A DNA stretch of 64,000 bases. It comes from Platanthera guangdongensis. Lineage: Eukaryota > Streptophyta > Magnoliopsida > Asparagales > Orchidaceae. The notes under the pieces were generated by a model. The model ran no database searches. It was not told where the DNA came from and worked only from the letters and a program-made list of their open reading frames with translations. Position numbers and translations under genes: made by a program. Shown piece by piece: positions 18,782-30,738 of this stretch. The DNA lies in the NCBI GenBank assembly GCA_039583875.1, contig CM077163.1, forward strand, positions 113,283,213-113,347,212. The letters run 5' to 3'. How positions within the stretch are numbered: position 1 is the stretch's first letter; each line of letters starts with the position of its first letter.

Positions 18782-20829
18782 TGAAAGATATAGTACCTAA
18801 ACACCTAGAGGGGGGGGGGGGGGTGAATAGGTGACCAAATTCTTTTTAACTTTAATGGCAGCAATCAGTTATAAACACAGAATCTAATCTACTTTTGCAC
18901 AGCAATCACTCAGCATACACAGCAAACCACAATCACAGCAGACACAGAGTTTTATAGTGGTTCCCCAAGCTTTGGGTACATCCACTTTCCCCCTTCGCCT
19001 ATCTAGCAGTGTACTAGATTCGGCCAAACTTCTCCACTATCTCAGAACCCAAACTGGTTCCTACACCTCAGGCCCAAGGCCCTACAACTCAGCTTTTCCA
19101 CAAAGCCTACACTCAGCCACAAGGCCTACACTCAGCCAACAAGGCCTACACTCAGCCACCAAGGCCTACACTCAGAGATTTCAATCTCCTACACTCAGGC
19201 TCTCAAGCCCTACCCTCAGCCTTTATAATTACAGGCTTACAAACACTCAGATCCAAAGGATCCTACAAGATAAAAATGAATTTACAAATGATAACTCAGC
19301 AACTCAGAAACAAGAGAGGGGAGTTGAGAGTTTCTTGATGAGTTCTTGGAAGAACTCAGCTGGATTCAATCTGACTTAGCTTTCTTCAAAGCTTCTTGAA
19401 AGTAGAACTCAATTAGATTGACTCCTTCTACAGTTGATCCTTGACCTCTACTTCTTAAGATCCAGAATATATCTGAACCCTTCTTCTCAGCCTAGTTCCC
19501 ACGGCTGATTTCTTGGATGGAGCCCTCTCTCTCCAACTTCTTAGATCTGCACTTGGATAGCTAGATTTTCTTGTTTTGATACTTGATCAATAACTTGAAC
19601 AACTCTGGGAACCACTTTTTGAATAACTTCAACAACAACTTCTGTAGACTGTATGAGCCTATTTATAGGCCTTCTTCATGGTAACCGGCTGGTCCGGTCC
19701 ATAACTGAATTCTGACATCTCTGACAGGTGCTGTAGACCGGCTGGAACGGCAGCTGTCAAGTCATCCAGTCAATTCTTGAAAGTTCTCTAACTGTCTGAA
19801 AGTGTCGAGACTTTCTGTCTTTAAGTGTCGACACTTATAGACCAAGTGTCGACACAAGTTGTGTAAGTGTCGACACAAGTCTACAAGGTGTCGACACAAC
19901 TTCTTGTGTTGTAGATTCTATGTCTCGACACAGTTTCTTCTGCATGTGTCGACACTGAAATTGAGTGTCGACACAAGTACTTGATCTTCTATCTTTGCTG
20001 AATTCTTCTAAGTGTAGACACATCTCCTTTGTGTCGACACAACTTCTTGTGTTGAATCTGTTAAGTGTCGACACTACTTCTTGGTGTCGACACATAGTCT
20101 TCAATGTTGATACTTGCTGAGTGTCGACACAGCTCCTTGTGTCGACACTTGATTCTTCTGTTGAGACTTCAGCTGAGTGTCGACACATAATCTTAGTATC
20201 GACACTTGTACTTAGAATATTTTGTTGATCTTGCTGTTCTTTGTTAAGTGTCGACACAGCTCCATGTGTCAACACTTTCTTCAAGTGTTGAGTCTTCAGC
20301 TGAGTGTCGACACATTGTTCTTGGTGTCGACACTTACTTCAAGTGTTGACTCTTCTATTGAGTGTCGACACATTGTTCTGGGTGTCGACACATATACTTA
20401 GTCTCTGCTGACTTTTGCTGAGTGTCGACACAGCTCCAAGTGTCGACACTTTCTGGTGTAGACACAGTTCTTCTAGGTGTCGACACTGCTGATAAGTGTC
20501 GACACAGCTTTACTACACTTTTCTTCACTGAGTGTCGACACAGCTCCTTGTGTCGACACTTTCTGTCTGGTGTCGACTCAGCATCCCAGGTGTCGACACA
20601 ATGACTCCAAGTGTCGACACTGCTTGCCTGAGTGTCGACACAAGTCTTCTTAAGTGTCGACACTTTCCCTCTGAGTGTCGACACATGGACTTAGAAATTT
20701 TTTGCTTTAGTCCTGAAAATACTTAACCTGCACAAGTAACTCAAAATACATCAAATACATTTTGATGTATATCATTGAGTTGGGTGAGGCTTCTTCAAAT
20801 CAGGTACATTTAAACCAATGTACCCAACA
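18782..20829 (-). repeat. L2: shared Copia LTR (2048 bp)
   Basis: The left edge TGAAAGATATAG follows the PBS of internal 1; the right edge ...ACCCAACA precedes the polypurine complement of internal 2 (TCTCCCGCTATTT). It therefore serves as 5' LTR for the left unit and 3' LTR for the right one. It carries the U3 GTGTCGACAC array (about 19823-20692) and a minus-strand TATA box near 19658. An antisense ORF of 140 codons (18957-19379) recurs in each LTR copy but shows no domain. Confidence 0.92.
19823..20692 (-). repeat. GTGTCGACAC palindrome array in U3 of L2
   Basis: Dozens of copies of the perfect 10-bp palindrome GTGTCGACAC, or one-base variants, are separated by variable 8-25 bp spacers over about 870 bp. 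Equivalent arrays lie in L3 (about 26097-26940), L4 (about 37100-37965) and both LTRs of the + strand copy; L1 keeps only the last few units. Confidence 0.95.
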
Positions 20830-21147
20830 ATCTCCCGCTATTTGGAGAAGTCATAACCCTTAGTCAATGATATACACCATTCATAATAAAATTACAAAAT
20901 GATGTAAAGCAGGATTATATACAGCAGGGTAAACATAAACATGTATCAATCACACATGTATTCATATACATCATCACAGAACAAATATGAAATAGACATA
21001 GACATTATCACAGAACAAACATGAAATAGATTAATCATATAACATATTGTTCTAATATCTGTCTTATACATTTTCAGAAGTTCACAAAATGTTTCACATC
21101 AAGAAAATTACAAAGTAAACTTCAAGAAAATTCTAAATCTATTTCAG
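20830..21147 (-). other. 3' untranslated region and PPT, internal 2
   Basis: The PPT complement beside L2 reads ATCTCCCGCTATTTGG, with a G in place of C in the usual CCCCC core, a substitution that should weaken it. The rest is AT-rich 3' UTR. No gene seen. Confidence 0.7.
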
Positions 21148-23128
21148 TTATGACTCCTTAATCACTATTCCTTTGCCAGCATGAACTTTAGCTTGGACAG
21201 GAGCATCAGCATCTTCAGCATCAGCAGGCTTCTTGCCTTTCAAGTCTTTCTTCTTAAGCTCTTCTGCTTTGATCTTTTGTCTTTCAAAGTAATGGTATGG
21301 CTTAGGAAAGTACTTGCTAGGCTCCTGGGCAGTAGGAGGTAGCTTTCCCATCTTTGCATTCCTTCTGTATTGGACAATTGCCTCTTATCTGGATTCATGT
21401 TTTCTCCATTCAGCTTCAGAGAACCACTTGTTCCTTTCTTGAATGTTGTCTTTGGCAGCTTTCCAGGCAGTTAATATAATGTTCCTAGAGGTAGGGCTCC
21501 ATTGCTCAAAATCTAGTCTCTGTTCAGCTTGTTCCCTAAAACTCTTCTTTGACAATCTAGTCTCTTCTTCTTTCTGCATTGCCTCTTGCATGGCTTCAGA
21601 AATAGGCTGAACAACCTTTTCAAAAATAACATTGTCCTTGCCCCCAGGTGGGCTGTACATGGACTGTACATCAGCATGTATCATGTCAAAATCTGGAGGA
21701 GGGTATATGACTTGAGCCACTTCAGGTTGCTCTCCTCCTAGATATGCAGGGTGAATTCCAGATTATGCCACATTGTCATCATCACAAAGAGGAGGATAAC
21801 CCAGGGTAGCTCTGATAGAATTGGATATCCATTTGGCATGATCATAGCTGGCCTTGACTAACACTCTCTCCCCCTTTATGACTTCTCTTTCTATATGATC
21901 TCTTACATCATCCTTTTGAAATCTCACCTGATTATCCAAGTAATTGACTCCATCCTTAAAGAACGGTTTTAACCTTTGGAGTTTGTCAGTGATCAGCTTT
22001 TATGAATCTTGGATGGCAGTCTTAAGAGCAGAGATTTCTTCTAGAAAAACTTTGTCAAAATCAGCCTTGGCTATAGCTAGAGTCTGCCCTGCAGCCAGAT
22101 TCTTCAGTTCTGTGACAATGGCATTGTGAGATGCAGTAAGATTGTCATTCATTCTTATCTGATTTTCAATAACATAACCTTGCTTCACAACCATGTCATC
22201 TACTTGTACTTTTATCTTCTCCTGGTGTGTAAGCCAAGTACACCACTGCATTTCCACCCTTGTGGAAACAGTCTGTCATCTCTTTCTTGTTAAGATTCAT
22301 CTCAAATCTTATTGATTTTATGTCCTGGGCCAGATCAAATTGCAAAGATTTCTGCCCTTCATCCACATACTTCTCGATTACCTGCATGTGCTCATCCAGT
22401 TTAATTTGCATTGCCACCATTAAAGCACTATAATCAACTGTTGGTGTTTGCTGAACTATAGGCTGTGGTGCAATAGATTGTAGAGCCTTCTTATATCTTT
22501 GGCTTCTTCTCTTGAATACATAAAGTTTCTTTTGTTTAGCCCTTGTAGCCTCCTCATCTTCAGATTCTGAGGAGCTGGCTAAGTTAACCCTCTCCTTAGG
22601 GCTTGGAGGCCTCTCAGTTTGCACATCTGGTGCCTTCTCAGTTTCTTGCCTCACAGGCTCTTCCAGAATCTGCACTTGCTCCCCCTCAACAACAGCATTC
22701 TCTCTTTCAGCAGCAGCCTTGTCCATGTCAAAATCTTGTTGGTCTAGATTTAAAAATAAATCCTCCATAGTGTACTCTTGTGGTGAAGGAGCTGGAGTAA
22801 TTCTAGGCTCTTCAACCACTGGATCAGGAACCACTTGAACAACAACAGATGTGTCTTCTATAACAGCATCTGGAACTTGGCTATCCAGCTGAATTTGCTG
22901 ATGAAAATCAGACAAATCAGTATCTTCTATAGGAAAATCCAAAGTATTTAGTTCAGTGATTACCTCTAGTATGATGGTGGTTGCTTGTTCACTTTCCAGT
23001 GTAGTTGGTTCATCTACAACTGGAAGCTCCCCCTGGCTTTGATCCTTGTGGAGGGGGCTTGCTTGTGGTAGCTCCCCCTGGATCTCAGCATCATCTTGAG
23101 GAGCAGGAGACTTCACTGCAGGCTCTTA
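21148..23128 (-). pseudogene. Sirevirus third ORF (ORF3), C-terminal part, internal 2
   Basis: This is the C-terminal two thirds of the ORF that follows pol in this family, ending KGIVIKES at TAA 21148-21150. Visible features are an acidic proline/glutamate-rich region, KKLYVFKRRSQRYKKAL, and a long helical segment. Breaks: TAA at 21385-21387 (shared with internal 3), TAA at 21764-21766, TAA at 21998-22000, and a one-base insertion near 22237. At about 23128 it joins gag sequence directly, so the ORF3 N-terminus and all of pol are gone. The function of ORF3 is unknown; it has the position of the Sirevirus env-like gene, but I see no signal peptide or membrane span. Confidence 0.75.
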
Positions 23129-24953
23129 TCTACAGCAGACTTGTTGAATGTTGGGGCTTTGCCCTTGGACTTGGACTTGGACTGCTCAGTCCTTGCAGGT
23201 CTAGTAAATCCCAGTCCAGCTTTACCCTTGTGATGAACAAATTCATCAATTATAGGTAACACTGACTTAGGTTTAGAAAACCTAGCAACAAGCTCTCTCT
23301 CCTTCTGAAGATTAATCTCCAGACTCTTGATTTGATCATTCTTATAGGTGATAGTCCCCATCTGAATCACTGTTATGTGTTTCAGTCTGGCTATCTCATT
23401 AAGCTTTTGATCAAATAGCTTCTCAGAATATGTTGCAGCAGCTTTGAGATCAGCAATTTCCTTAGCCTGACTTTTGGCTAGGGACTTGCTCTTCTTATAA
23501 GCTTGCAACAACACTTTATATTCATCTATCAACTGATGAATATCATCCTCAGACTCAGATACACTCTCATCACTTGATGATGATGAATCTGATTCTGTGC
23601 TGGAACAAGAAACTGAACTTAAAGTTGAACTTTATACCTTACTGGGTCCTGGCTGCTCCAGGATTTTGTCACTCTCTGTTAAAGCCATTAGCCCTTGACA
23701 TTGACTGTCTTCTTGTTCATATATAGACTCCATAATCTGCATGAATTCTTCTTCTTCTTCTTCAGCAAACAGCCCTATGTATGCCTCAGCATCAGACTCA
23801 GTTTCTGAAGAAGAGATATCTGATAGAGTCTTCTCCTTCTTGGCAACAAAAGACTTTTCTTTCTTGCCTTTAAAATGAGTCTTCTTCTTGTCACTAGACT
23901 CTTTTCTCTTTTCAGGACAATCTCAACATGGCCTTGCCTATTGCAGCAATAGCACACTATTTTTGAAACAGTTGCCTTGCTAGATTTAGTCCTCTTTCTG
24001 TCCTTCTTTGAAGACTTTTTGTTCTGATTGAAGTCTTCTTTTCCTTTTGAAGTAGAAGGCCTTGTCCTCCACTGTTTCTTCTTCAAGAATTTCTGAAAAT
24101 GTCTAGTGAAGGCAGCAAAGTCTTCATCACTTTCACTGCTATGAGATTTTGTGCTGACTGTCTCATCTGACTCTAATTCAGCAACCTTTGGAGGTGGAGT
24201 TGGTGACTTATTCCTGTACTTTCTGGGGGCTTCTGTCTTAAAAGCTACAGTTCTTTTCTTGTGTTCATTTCTTGTTGATTTCTCCTCCTCTTTCCTCACT
24301 GTCAACTACATTTCATATGACAACAATTTGCCAAACAGTGTAGGTGGAGGAATTTCTCCCAACTTAGCCATTTCTCTAATGGCACAGATCTTTGTGTCCC
24401 AATCTTTAGTTAGGGACCTTAGAAACTTGTCATTGAGTTCATAATTACTGAACTCTCTTCCATAAGACATGAGTTCATTCACTATCCTATAGAACTTCTT
24501 ATAGCACTCAGTTATGCTATCACCCTTTCCTTGTCTAAAACTTTCATACTCTTGATTTAGCAAGGATTTTCTATCTTGCCTAACTTTTTCAGAACCCTCC
24601 ATATACACAATAAGAGTATCCCACATCTCTTTGGCTGTCTTACAGTGTATTAGATTCTGAAAAGTTGCATCATCTATGACACTCACTATAATGTTTTGTG
24701 CCCTTTTGTCCATGGTGGCTAGGACAATCTCATACTTAGTCATTTCAGAGAAATCCTTTGGTGTTCTCTGATTTGCATCTAGAACTGATATCTTCATGGG
24801 CACATAAGGCCCTTCCTTTACTGTGATGTATATCCTAGGGTCCGAGGCTTCCATAAACAGCCTTACCCTTTCCTTCCAGATCCCAAATATCTCTTTCCTG
24901 CATAGAGGTAATTTCATGGATCCCAATTCCTTGTGATTCTCAGAGGAACCCAT
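23129..24953 (-). pseudogene. Copia gag, internal 2, fused out of frame to ORF3
   Basis: It starts at ATG 24951-24953, with the same capsid region as internal 1. Breaks: TAG at 24303-24305 (shared with internal 3, absent from internal 1), a four-base loss near 23922 that destroys the first zinc knuckle after CYCCNRQGHV, and an end at about 23129 inside the region before the second zinc knuckle. The junction to ORF3 has a shared TCTT, suggesting end joining. The frame crossing the junction closes within a few codons (23113), so no fusion protein is expected. Confidence 0.88.
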
Positions 24954-25058
24954 GGTTCTTGATTTTCTTGAATCTGTAACTTAACTTAGACTGAATCTGC
25001 CAATCAGGATCTCCTCAGACTGTTAGTCCTTTTTGAGGAACCTCGCTTTGATACCACT

Positions 25059-27083
25059 TGAAAGATATAGTACCTAAACACCTAGAGGGGGGGGGGGGTG
25101 AATAGGTGACCAAATTCTTTTTAACTTTAATGGCAGCAATCAGTTATAAACACAGAATCTAATCTACTTTTGCACAACAATCACTCAGCATACACAGCAA
25201 ACCACAATCATAGCAGACACAGAGTTTTATAGTGGTTCCCCAAGCTTTGGGTACATCCACTTTCCCCCTTCGCCTATCTAGCAGTGTACTAGATTCGGCC
25301 AAACTTCTCCACTATCTCAGAACCCAAACTGGTTCCTACACCTCAGGCCCAAGGCCATACAACTCAGCTTTTCCACAAAGCCTACACTCAGCCACAAGGC
25401 CTACACTCAGCCAACAAGGCCTACACTCAGCCACCAAGGCCTACACTCAGAGATTTCAATCTCCTACTCTCAGGCTCTCAAGCCCTACTCTCAGCCTTTA
25501 TAATTACAGGCTTACAAACACTCAGATCCAAAGGATCCTACAAGATAAAAATGAATTTACAAATGATAACTCAGCAACTCAGAAACAAGAGAGGGGAGTT
25601 GAGAGTTTCTTGATGAGTTCTTGGAAGAACTCAGCTGTATTCAATCTGACTTAGATTTCTTCAAAGCTTCTTGAAAGTAGAACTCAATTAGATTGACTCC
25701 TTCTGTAGTTGATCCTTGACCTCTACTTCTTAAGATCCAGAATATATCTGAACCCTTCTTCTCAGCCTAGTTCCAACGGCTGATTTCTTGGATGGAGCCC
25801 CTCTCTCCAACTTCTTAGATCTGCACTTGGACAGCTAGATTTTCTTGTTTTGATACTTGATCAATAACTTGAACAACTCTAGGAACCACTTTTTGAATAA
25901 CTTCAACAACAACTTCTATAGACTGTATGAGCCTATTTATAGGCCTTCTTCATGGTAACCGGCTGGTCCGGTCCATAACTGAATTCTGACATCTCTGACA
26001 GGTGCTGTAGACCGGCTGGAATGGCAGCTGTCAAGTCATCCAGTCAATTCTTGAAAGTTCTCTAACTGTCTGAAAGTGTCGAGACTTTCTGTCTTTAAGT
26101 GTCGACACTTATAGACCAAGTGTCGACACAAGTTGTGTAAGTGTCGACACAACTCCTTGTGTTGTAGATTCTATGTCTCGACACAGTTTCGTCTGCATGT
26201 GTCGACACTGAAATTGAGTGTCGACACAAGTACTTGATCTTCTATCTTTTGCTGAATTCTTCTAAGTGTAGACACATCTCCTTTGTGTCGACACAACTTC
26301 TTGTGTTGAATCTGTTAAGTGTCGACACTACTTCTTGGTGTCGACACATAGTCTTCAATGTTGATACTTGCTGAGTGTCGACACAGCTCCTTGTGTCGAC
26401 ACTTGATTCTTCTGTTGAGACTTCAGCTGAGTGTCGACACATAGTCTTTGTGTCGACACTTGTACTTAGAATATTTTGTTGATCTTGCTGTTCTTTGTTA
26501 AGTGTCGACACAGCTCCATGTGTCAACACTTTCTTCAAGTGTTGAGTCTTCAGCTGAGTGTCGACACATTGTTCTTGGTGTCGACACTTACTTCAAGTGT
26601 TGACTCTTCTATTGAGTGTCGACACATTATTCTGGGTGTCGACACATATAGTTAGTCTCTGCTGACTTTTTCTGAGTGTCGACACAGCTCCAAGTGTCGA
26701 CACTTTCTGGTGTAGACACAGTTCTTCTAGGTGTCGACACTGCTGATAAGTGTCGACACAGCTTTATTACACTTTTCTTCACTGAGTGTCGACACAGCTC
26801 CTTGTGTCGACACTTTCTGTCTGGTGTCGACTCAGCATCCCAGGTGTCGACACAATGACTCCAAGTGTCGACACTGCTTGCCTGAGTGTCGACACAAGTC
26901 TTCTTAAGTGTCGACACTTTCCCTCTGAGTGTCGACACATGGACTTAGAAATTTTTTGCTTTAGTCCTGAAAATACCTAACCTGCACAAGTAACTCAAAG
27001 TACATCAAATACATTTTGATGTATATCATTGAGTTGGGTGAGGCTTCTTCAAATCAGGTACATTTAAACCAATGTACCCAACA
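25059..27083 (-). repeat. L3: shared Copia LTR (2025 bp)
   Basis: It lies between the PBS of internal 2 (ends 25058) and the polypurine complement of internal 3 (begins 27084). It has the same palindrome array and TATA box as L2. Compared with L2 it lacks a short piece of the array near 26150, which explains most of the length difference. Confidence 0.92.
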
Positions 27084-27401
27084 ATCTCCCCCTATTTGGA
27101 GAAGTCATAACCCTTAGTCAATGATATACACCATTCATAATAAAATTACAAAATGATGTAAAGCAGGATTATATACAGCAGGGTAAACATAAACATGTAT
27201 CAATCACACATGTATTCATATACATCATCACAGAACAAATATGAAATAGACATAGACATTATCACAGAACAAACATGAAATAGATTAATCATATAACATA
27301 TTGTTCTAATATCTGTCTTATACATTTTCAGAAGTTCACAAAATGTTTCACATCAAGAAAATTACAAAGTAAACTTCAAGAAAATTCTAAATCTATTTCA
27401 G
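27084..27401 (-). other. 3' untranslated region and PPT, internal 3
   Basis: ATCTCCCCCTATTTGG next to L3 is the complement of an intact polypurine tract CCAAATAGGGGGAGAT. The remainder is AT-rich 3' UTR without an ORF. Confidence 0.75.
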
Positions 27402-30226
27402 TTATGACTCCTTAATCACTATTCCTTTGCCAGCATGAACTTTAGCTTGGACAGGAGCATCAGCATCTTCAGCATCAGCAGGCTTCTTGCCTTTCAAGTC
27501 TTTCTTCTTAAGCTCTTCTGCTTTGATCTTTTGTCTTTCAAAGTAATGGTATGGCTTAGGAAAGTACTTGCTAGGCTCCTGGGCAGTAGGAGGTAGCTTT
27601 CCCATCTTTGCATTCCTTCTGTATTGGACAATTGCCTCTTATCTGGATTCATGTTTTCTCCATTCAGCTTCAGAGAACCACTTGTTCCTTTCTTGAATGT
27701 TGTCTTTGGCAGCTTTCCAGGCAGTTAATATAATGTTCCTATAGGTAGGGCTCCATTGCTCAAAATCTAGTCTCTGTTCAGCTTGTTCCCTAAACCTCTT
27801 CTTTGACAATCTAGTCTCTTCTTCTTTCTACATTGCCTCTTGCATGGCTTCAGAAATAGGCTGAACAACCTTTTCAAAAATAACATTGTCCTTGCCCCCA
27901 GGTGGGCTGTACATGGACTGTACATCAGCATGTATCATGTCAAAATCTGGAGGAGGGTATATGACTTGAGCCACTTCAGGTTGCTCTCCTCCTAGATATG
28001 CAGGGTGAATTCCAGATTCTGCCACATTGTCATCATCACAAAGAGGAGGATAACCCAGGGTAGCTCTGATAGAATTGGATATCCATTTGGCATGATCAGA
28101 GCTGGCCTTGACTAACACTCTCTCCCCCTTTATGACTTCTCTTTCTATATGATCTCTTACATCATCCTTTTGAAATCTCACCTGATTATCCAAGTAATTG
28201 ACTCCATCCTTAAAGAACGGTTTTAACCTTTGGAGTTTGTCAGTGATCAGCTTTTGTGAATCTTGGATGACAGTCTTAAGAGCAGAGATTTCTTCTAGAA
28301 AAACTTTGTCAAAATCAGCCTTGGCTATAGCTGGAGTCGCCCTGCAGCCAGATTCTTCAGTTCTGTGACAATGGCATTGTGAGATGCAGTAAGATTGTCA
28401 TTCATTCTTATCTGATTTTCAAGAACATAACCTTGCTCCACAGCCATGTCATCTACTTGTACTTTTATCTTCTCCTGGTGTGTAGCCAAGTACACCACTG
28501 CATTTCCACCCTTGTGGAAACAGTCTGTCATCTCTTTCTTGTTAAGATTCATCTCAAATCTTATTGATTTTATGTCCTGGGCCAGATCAAATTACAAAGA
28601 TTTCTGTCCTTCATCCACATACTTCTCGATTGCTTGCATGTGCTCATCCAGTTTAATTTGCATGGCCACCATTAAAGCACTATAATCAACTGTTGGTGTT
28701 TGCTGAACTATAGGCTGTGGTGCAATAGATTGTAGAGCCTTCTTATATCTTTGGCTTCTTCTCTTGAATACATAAAGTTTCTTTTGTTTAGCCCTTGTAG
28801 CCTCCTCATCTTCAGATTCTGAGGAGCTGGCTAAGTCAACCCTCTCCTTAGGGCTTGGAGGCCTCTCAGTTTGCACATCTGGTACCTTCTCAGTTTCTTG
28901 CCTCACAGGCTCTTCCAGAATCTGCACTTGCTCCCCCTCAACATCAGCATTCTCTCTTTCAGCAGCAGCCTTGTCCATGTCAAAATCTTGTTGGTCTAGA
29001 TTTAAAAATAAAACCTCCATAGTGTACTCTTGTGGTGAAGGAGCTGGAGTAATTCTAGGCTCTTCAACCACTGGATCAGGAACCACTTGAACAACAACAG
29101 ATGTGTCTTCTATAACAACATCTGGAACTTGGCTATCCAGCTGAATTTGCTGATGAACATCAGACAAATCAGTATCTTCTATAGGAAAATCCAAAGTATT
29201 TAGTTCAGTGATTACCTCTAGTATGATGGTGGTTGCTTGTTCACTTTCCAGTGTAGTTGGTTCATCTACAACTGGAAGCTCCCCCTGGCTTTGATCCTTG
29301 TGGAGGGGGCTTGCTTGTGGTAGCTCCCCCTGGATCTCAGCATCATCTTGAGGAGCAGGAGACTTCACTGCAGGCTCTTCCTCATGCTCATCTGGAGTGA
29401 AGACAACCTGTACTTCACTATCAGAGCTGCTAGTGGACTCTTGTGCCACTGGAGCAGTCTTCCTTTTCTTCTTTGGAGGAATTTCTTTCTCAGACACTGT
29501 CTTCTCAGGGGTTGGCATCTCTTTAGACAACACCCTGTCCCATCTAGAAAATATTCTCAGATCCATCTTCCTCATATGATTGATTTTGCTTCCAGCAGCC
29601 TGTTGCATAACCTCTGATATGGTACCAGCTAGGTATAGACTTATAATTCTGCCCAGATTGGGCTTCTTCAAGCTTTCTTTGATTTTCTCAAATACTATAA
29701 CAGACCAATCAGTTCTTAAAGTAAAGATAATCCTGGTCATGATAGTGAACATAGAGGCAGACACTCTGTCATGCCCTCCTTGCTTGCTGAGGATGACCTT
29801 TCCAACAATTTCAGAAAGAAACTTTCCTTGATTGTTCATGCCTTTTCTGTTAAAAATAGAACCAATCTTCATTGTAGAATCTAGTCCACACCAGGTTAGA
29901 GCTTCCCTGGTCTTTGATGCAGTAACGTCATCTTCATCTTTAGTTCTTGGAAGCTGTAGAATCTTCCTCAGACTTTTTGGTGATACCTTGATCGTCTCAC
30001 CATGAACCCTGGATTTGAGTTTGAATCCAGTTTCATCTATCTTGGCTCCATTGAGGAATTCAAGTACCTCTTTCTTTCATATCTTAGTAGGTTCAGAAAC
30101 TAGATATTCTAACCCGGAATCTGCTACTAGGGTTATCACGTGCTTGATTTCTTGCTCAGTGTCCTCAAAAGAACCGCGCACCAGCTCGTATCCTTCGTTG
30201 ACGTTCTCCTCTAGCTTATGCGCCAT
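27402..30226 (-). pseudogene. Sirevirus third ORF (ORF3), internal 3, full length but broken
   Basis: It starts at ATG 30224-30226 (MAHKLEENVNEGYELV) and ends at TAA 27402-27404, about 940 codons, the longest copy here. Domains by eye: a globular N-terminus with RVHGETIKVSPKSLRKILQL, reminiscent of the 'putative plant transposon protein' pattern (weak), then helices, then an acidic proline-rich middle (PVVEEPRITPAPSPQEY), a basic patch, and a coiled-coil-like C-terminal third. Breaks: TGA at about 30075-30077, TAA at 28592-28594, a one-base loss near 28338, TAG at 27828-27830, and TAA at 27639-27641. A TATA box and palindrome array stand upstream. I see no membrane segment, so 'envelope' is not supported. 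Function unknown. Confidence 0.75.
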
Positions 30227-30260
30227 TAGGGTTTGTAGAATTTGTATTGAGAGAGGAGAG

Positions 30261-30708
30261 GTGTCGACACTGAAGTTTGGTCTCGAAACTTTGAAAGCGT
30301 GTCGACAAACTAAGACAAAATCATATTTATACCTATCTGATTTTGAAGATGAACAGGCGGGACAGCTAACTAAAATTGTGTCGACACTGGCAATAAGTGT
30401 CGACACTGACTTATAATGTCTCGACACATATGTGTCGACACAAGTTTAGTCAACAGATTTTATGTGTCGACACTTGTTTATGTGTCGACACAACATAACT
30501 CGACACATAGTCGAGACTTTACTTGGAAAATTCTGAGTAAATACTAAGTGTCGACACCACCTTGGGTGTGTCGACACCAACTTGTCATGTGTCGACACTA
30601 ATATTCTGAAGTGTCGACACTAACTTTCTAGATGTGTCGACACCTTTTCCCTGAAGTGTCGACACCAACTTTCTGTGTCGACACAAAAATCTCTATGTGT
30701 CGACACCT
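30261..30708 (-). promoter_or_regulatory. Internal GTGTCGACAC array and TATA box before ORF3, internal 3
   Basis: Between pol and ORF3, about 450 bp hold many GTGTCGACAC palindromes or close variants, as in the LTR U3. The minus strand reads GGTATAAATATG at 30322-30333, about 100 bp before the ORF3 ATG. The layout array - TATA - short leader - ATG copies the LTR promoter design and occurs again in the + strand copy (47197-47644). A separate promoter for ORF3 is inference. Confidence 0.65.
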
Positions 30709-30738
30709 TTTTACTTAGCCAATTTCAATTCTGTAAAC

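Noticed and set aside
18957..19379. 140-codon ORF antisense in the LTR, nearly identical at 25232, 36233 and similar at 12589
   Set aside because: It is conserved only because the LTRs are copies; it lies in R/U5, shows no domain, and is broken in the + strand LTRs.
20355..20684. Cys/His-rich ORFs across the GTGTCGACAC arrays (also at 26627, 37632, 40014 and 50216, both strands)
   Set aside because: The repeated words CRH, VDT and VST are just the three frames of GTGTCGACAC. The ORFs reflect the repeat and are not genes.
19823..20692. CRISPR-like array (regular short palindromic repeats with unique spacers)
   Set aside because: The repeat is only 10 bp, spacers vary from a few to more than 25 bp, units recur in LTRs of a plant Copia element, and there are no cas genes. 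It is a promoter-proximal palindrome array.
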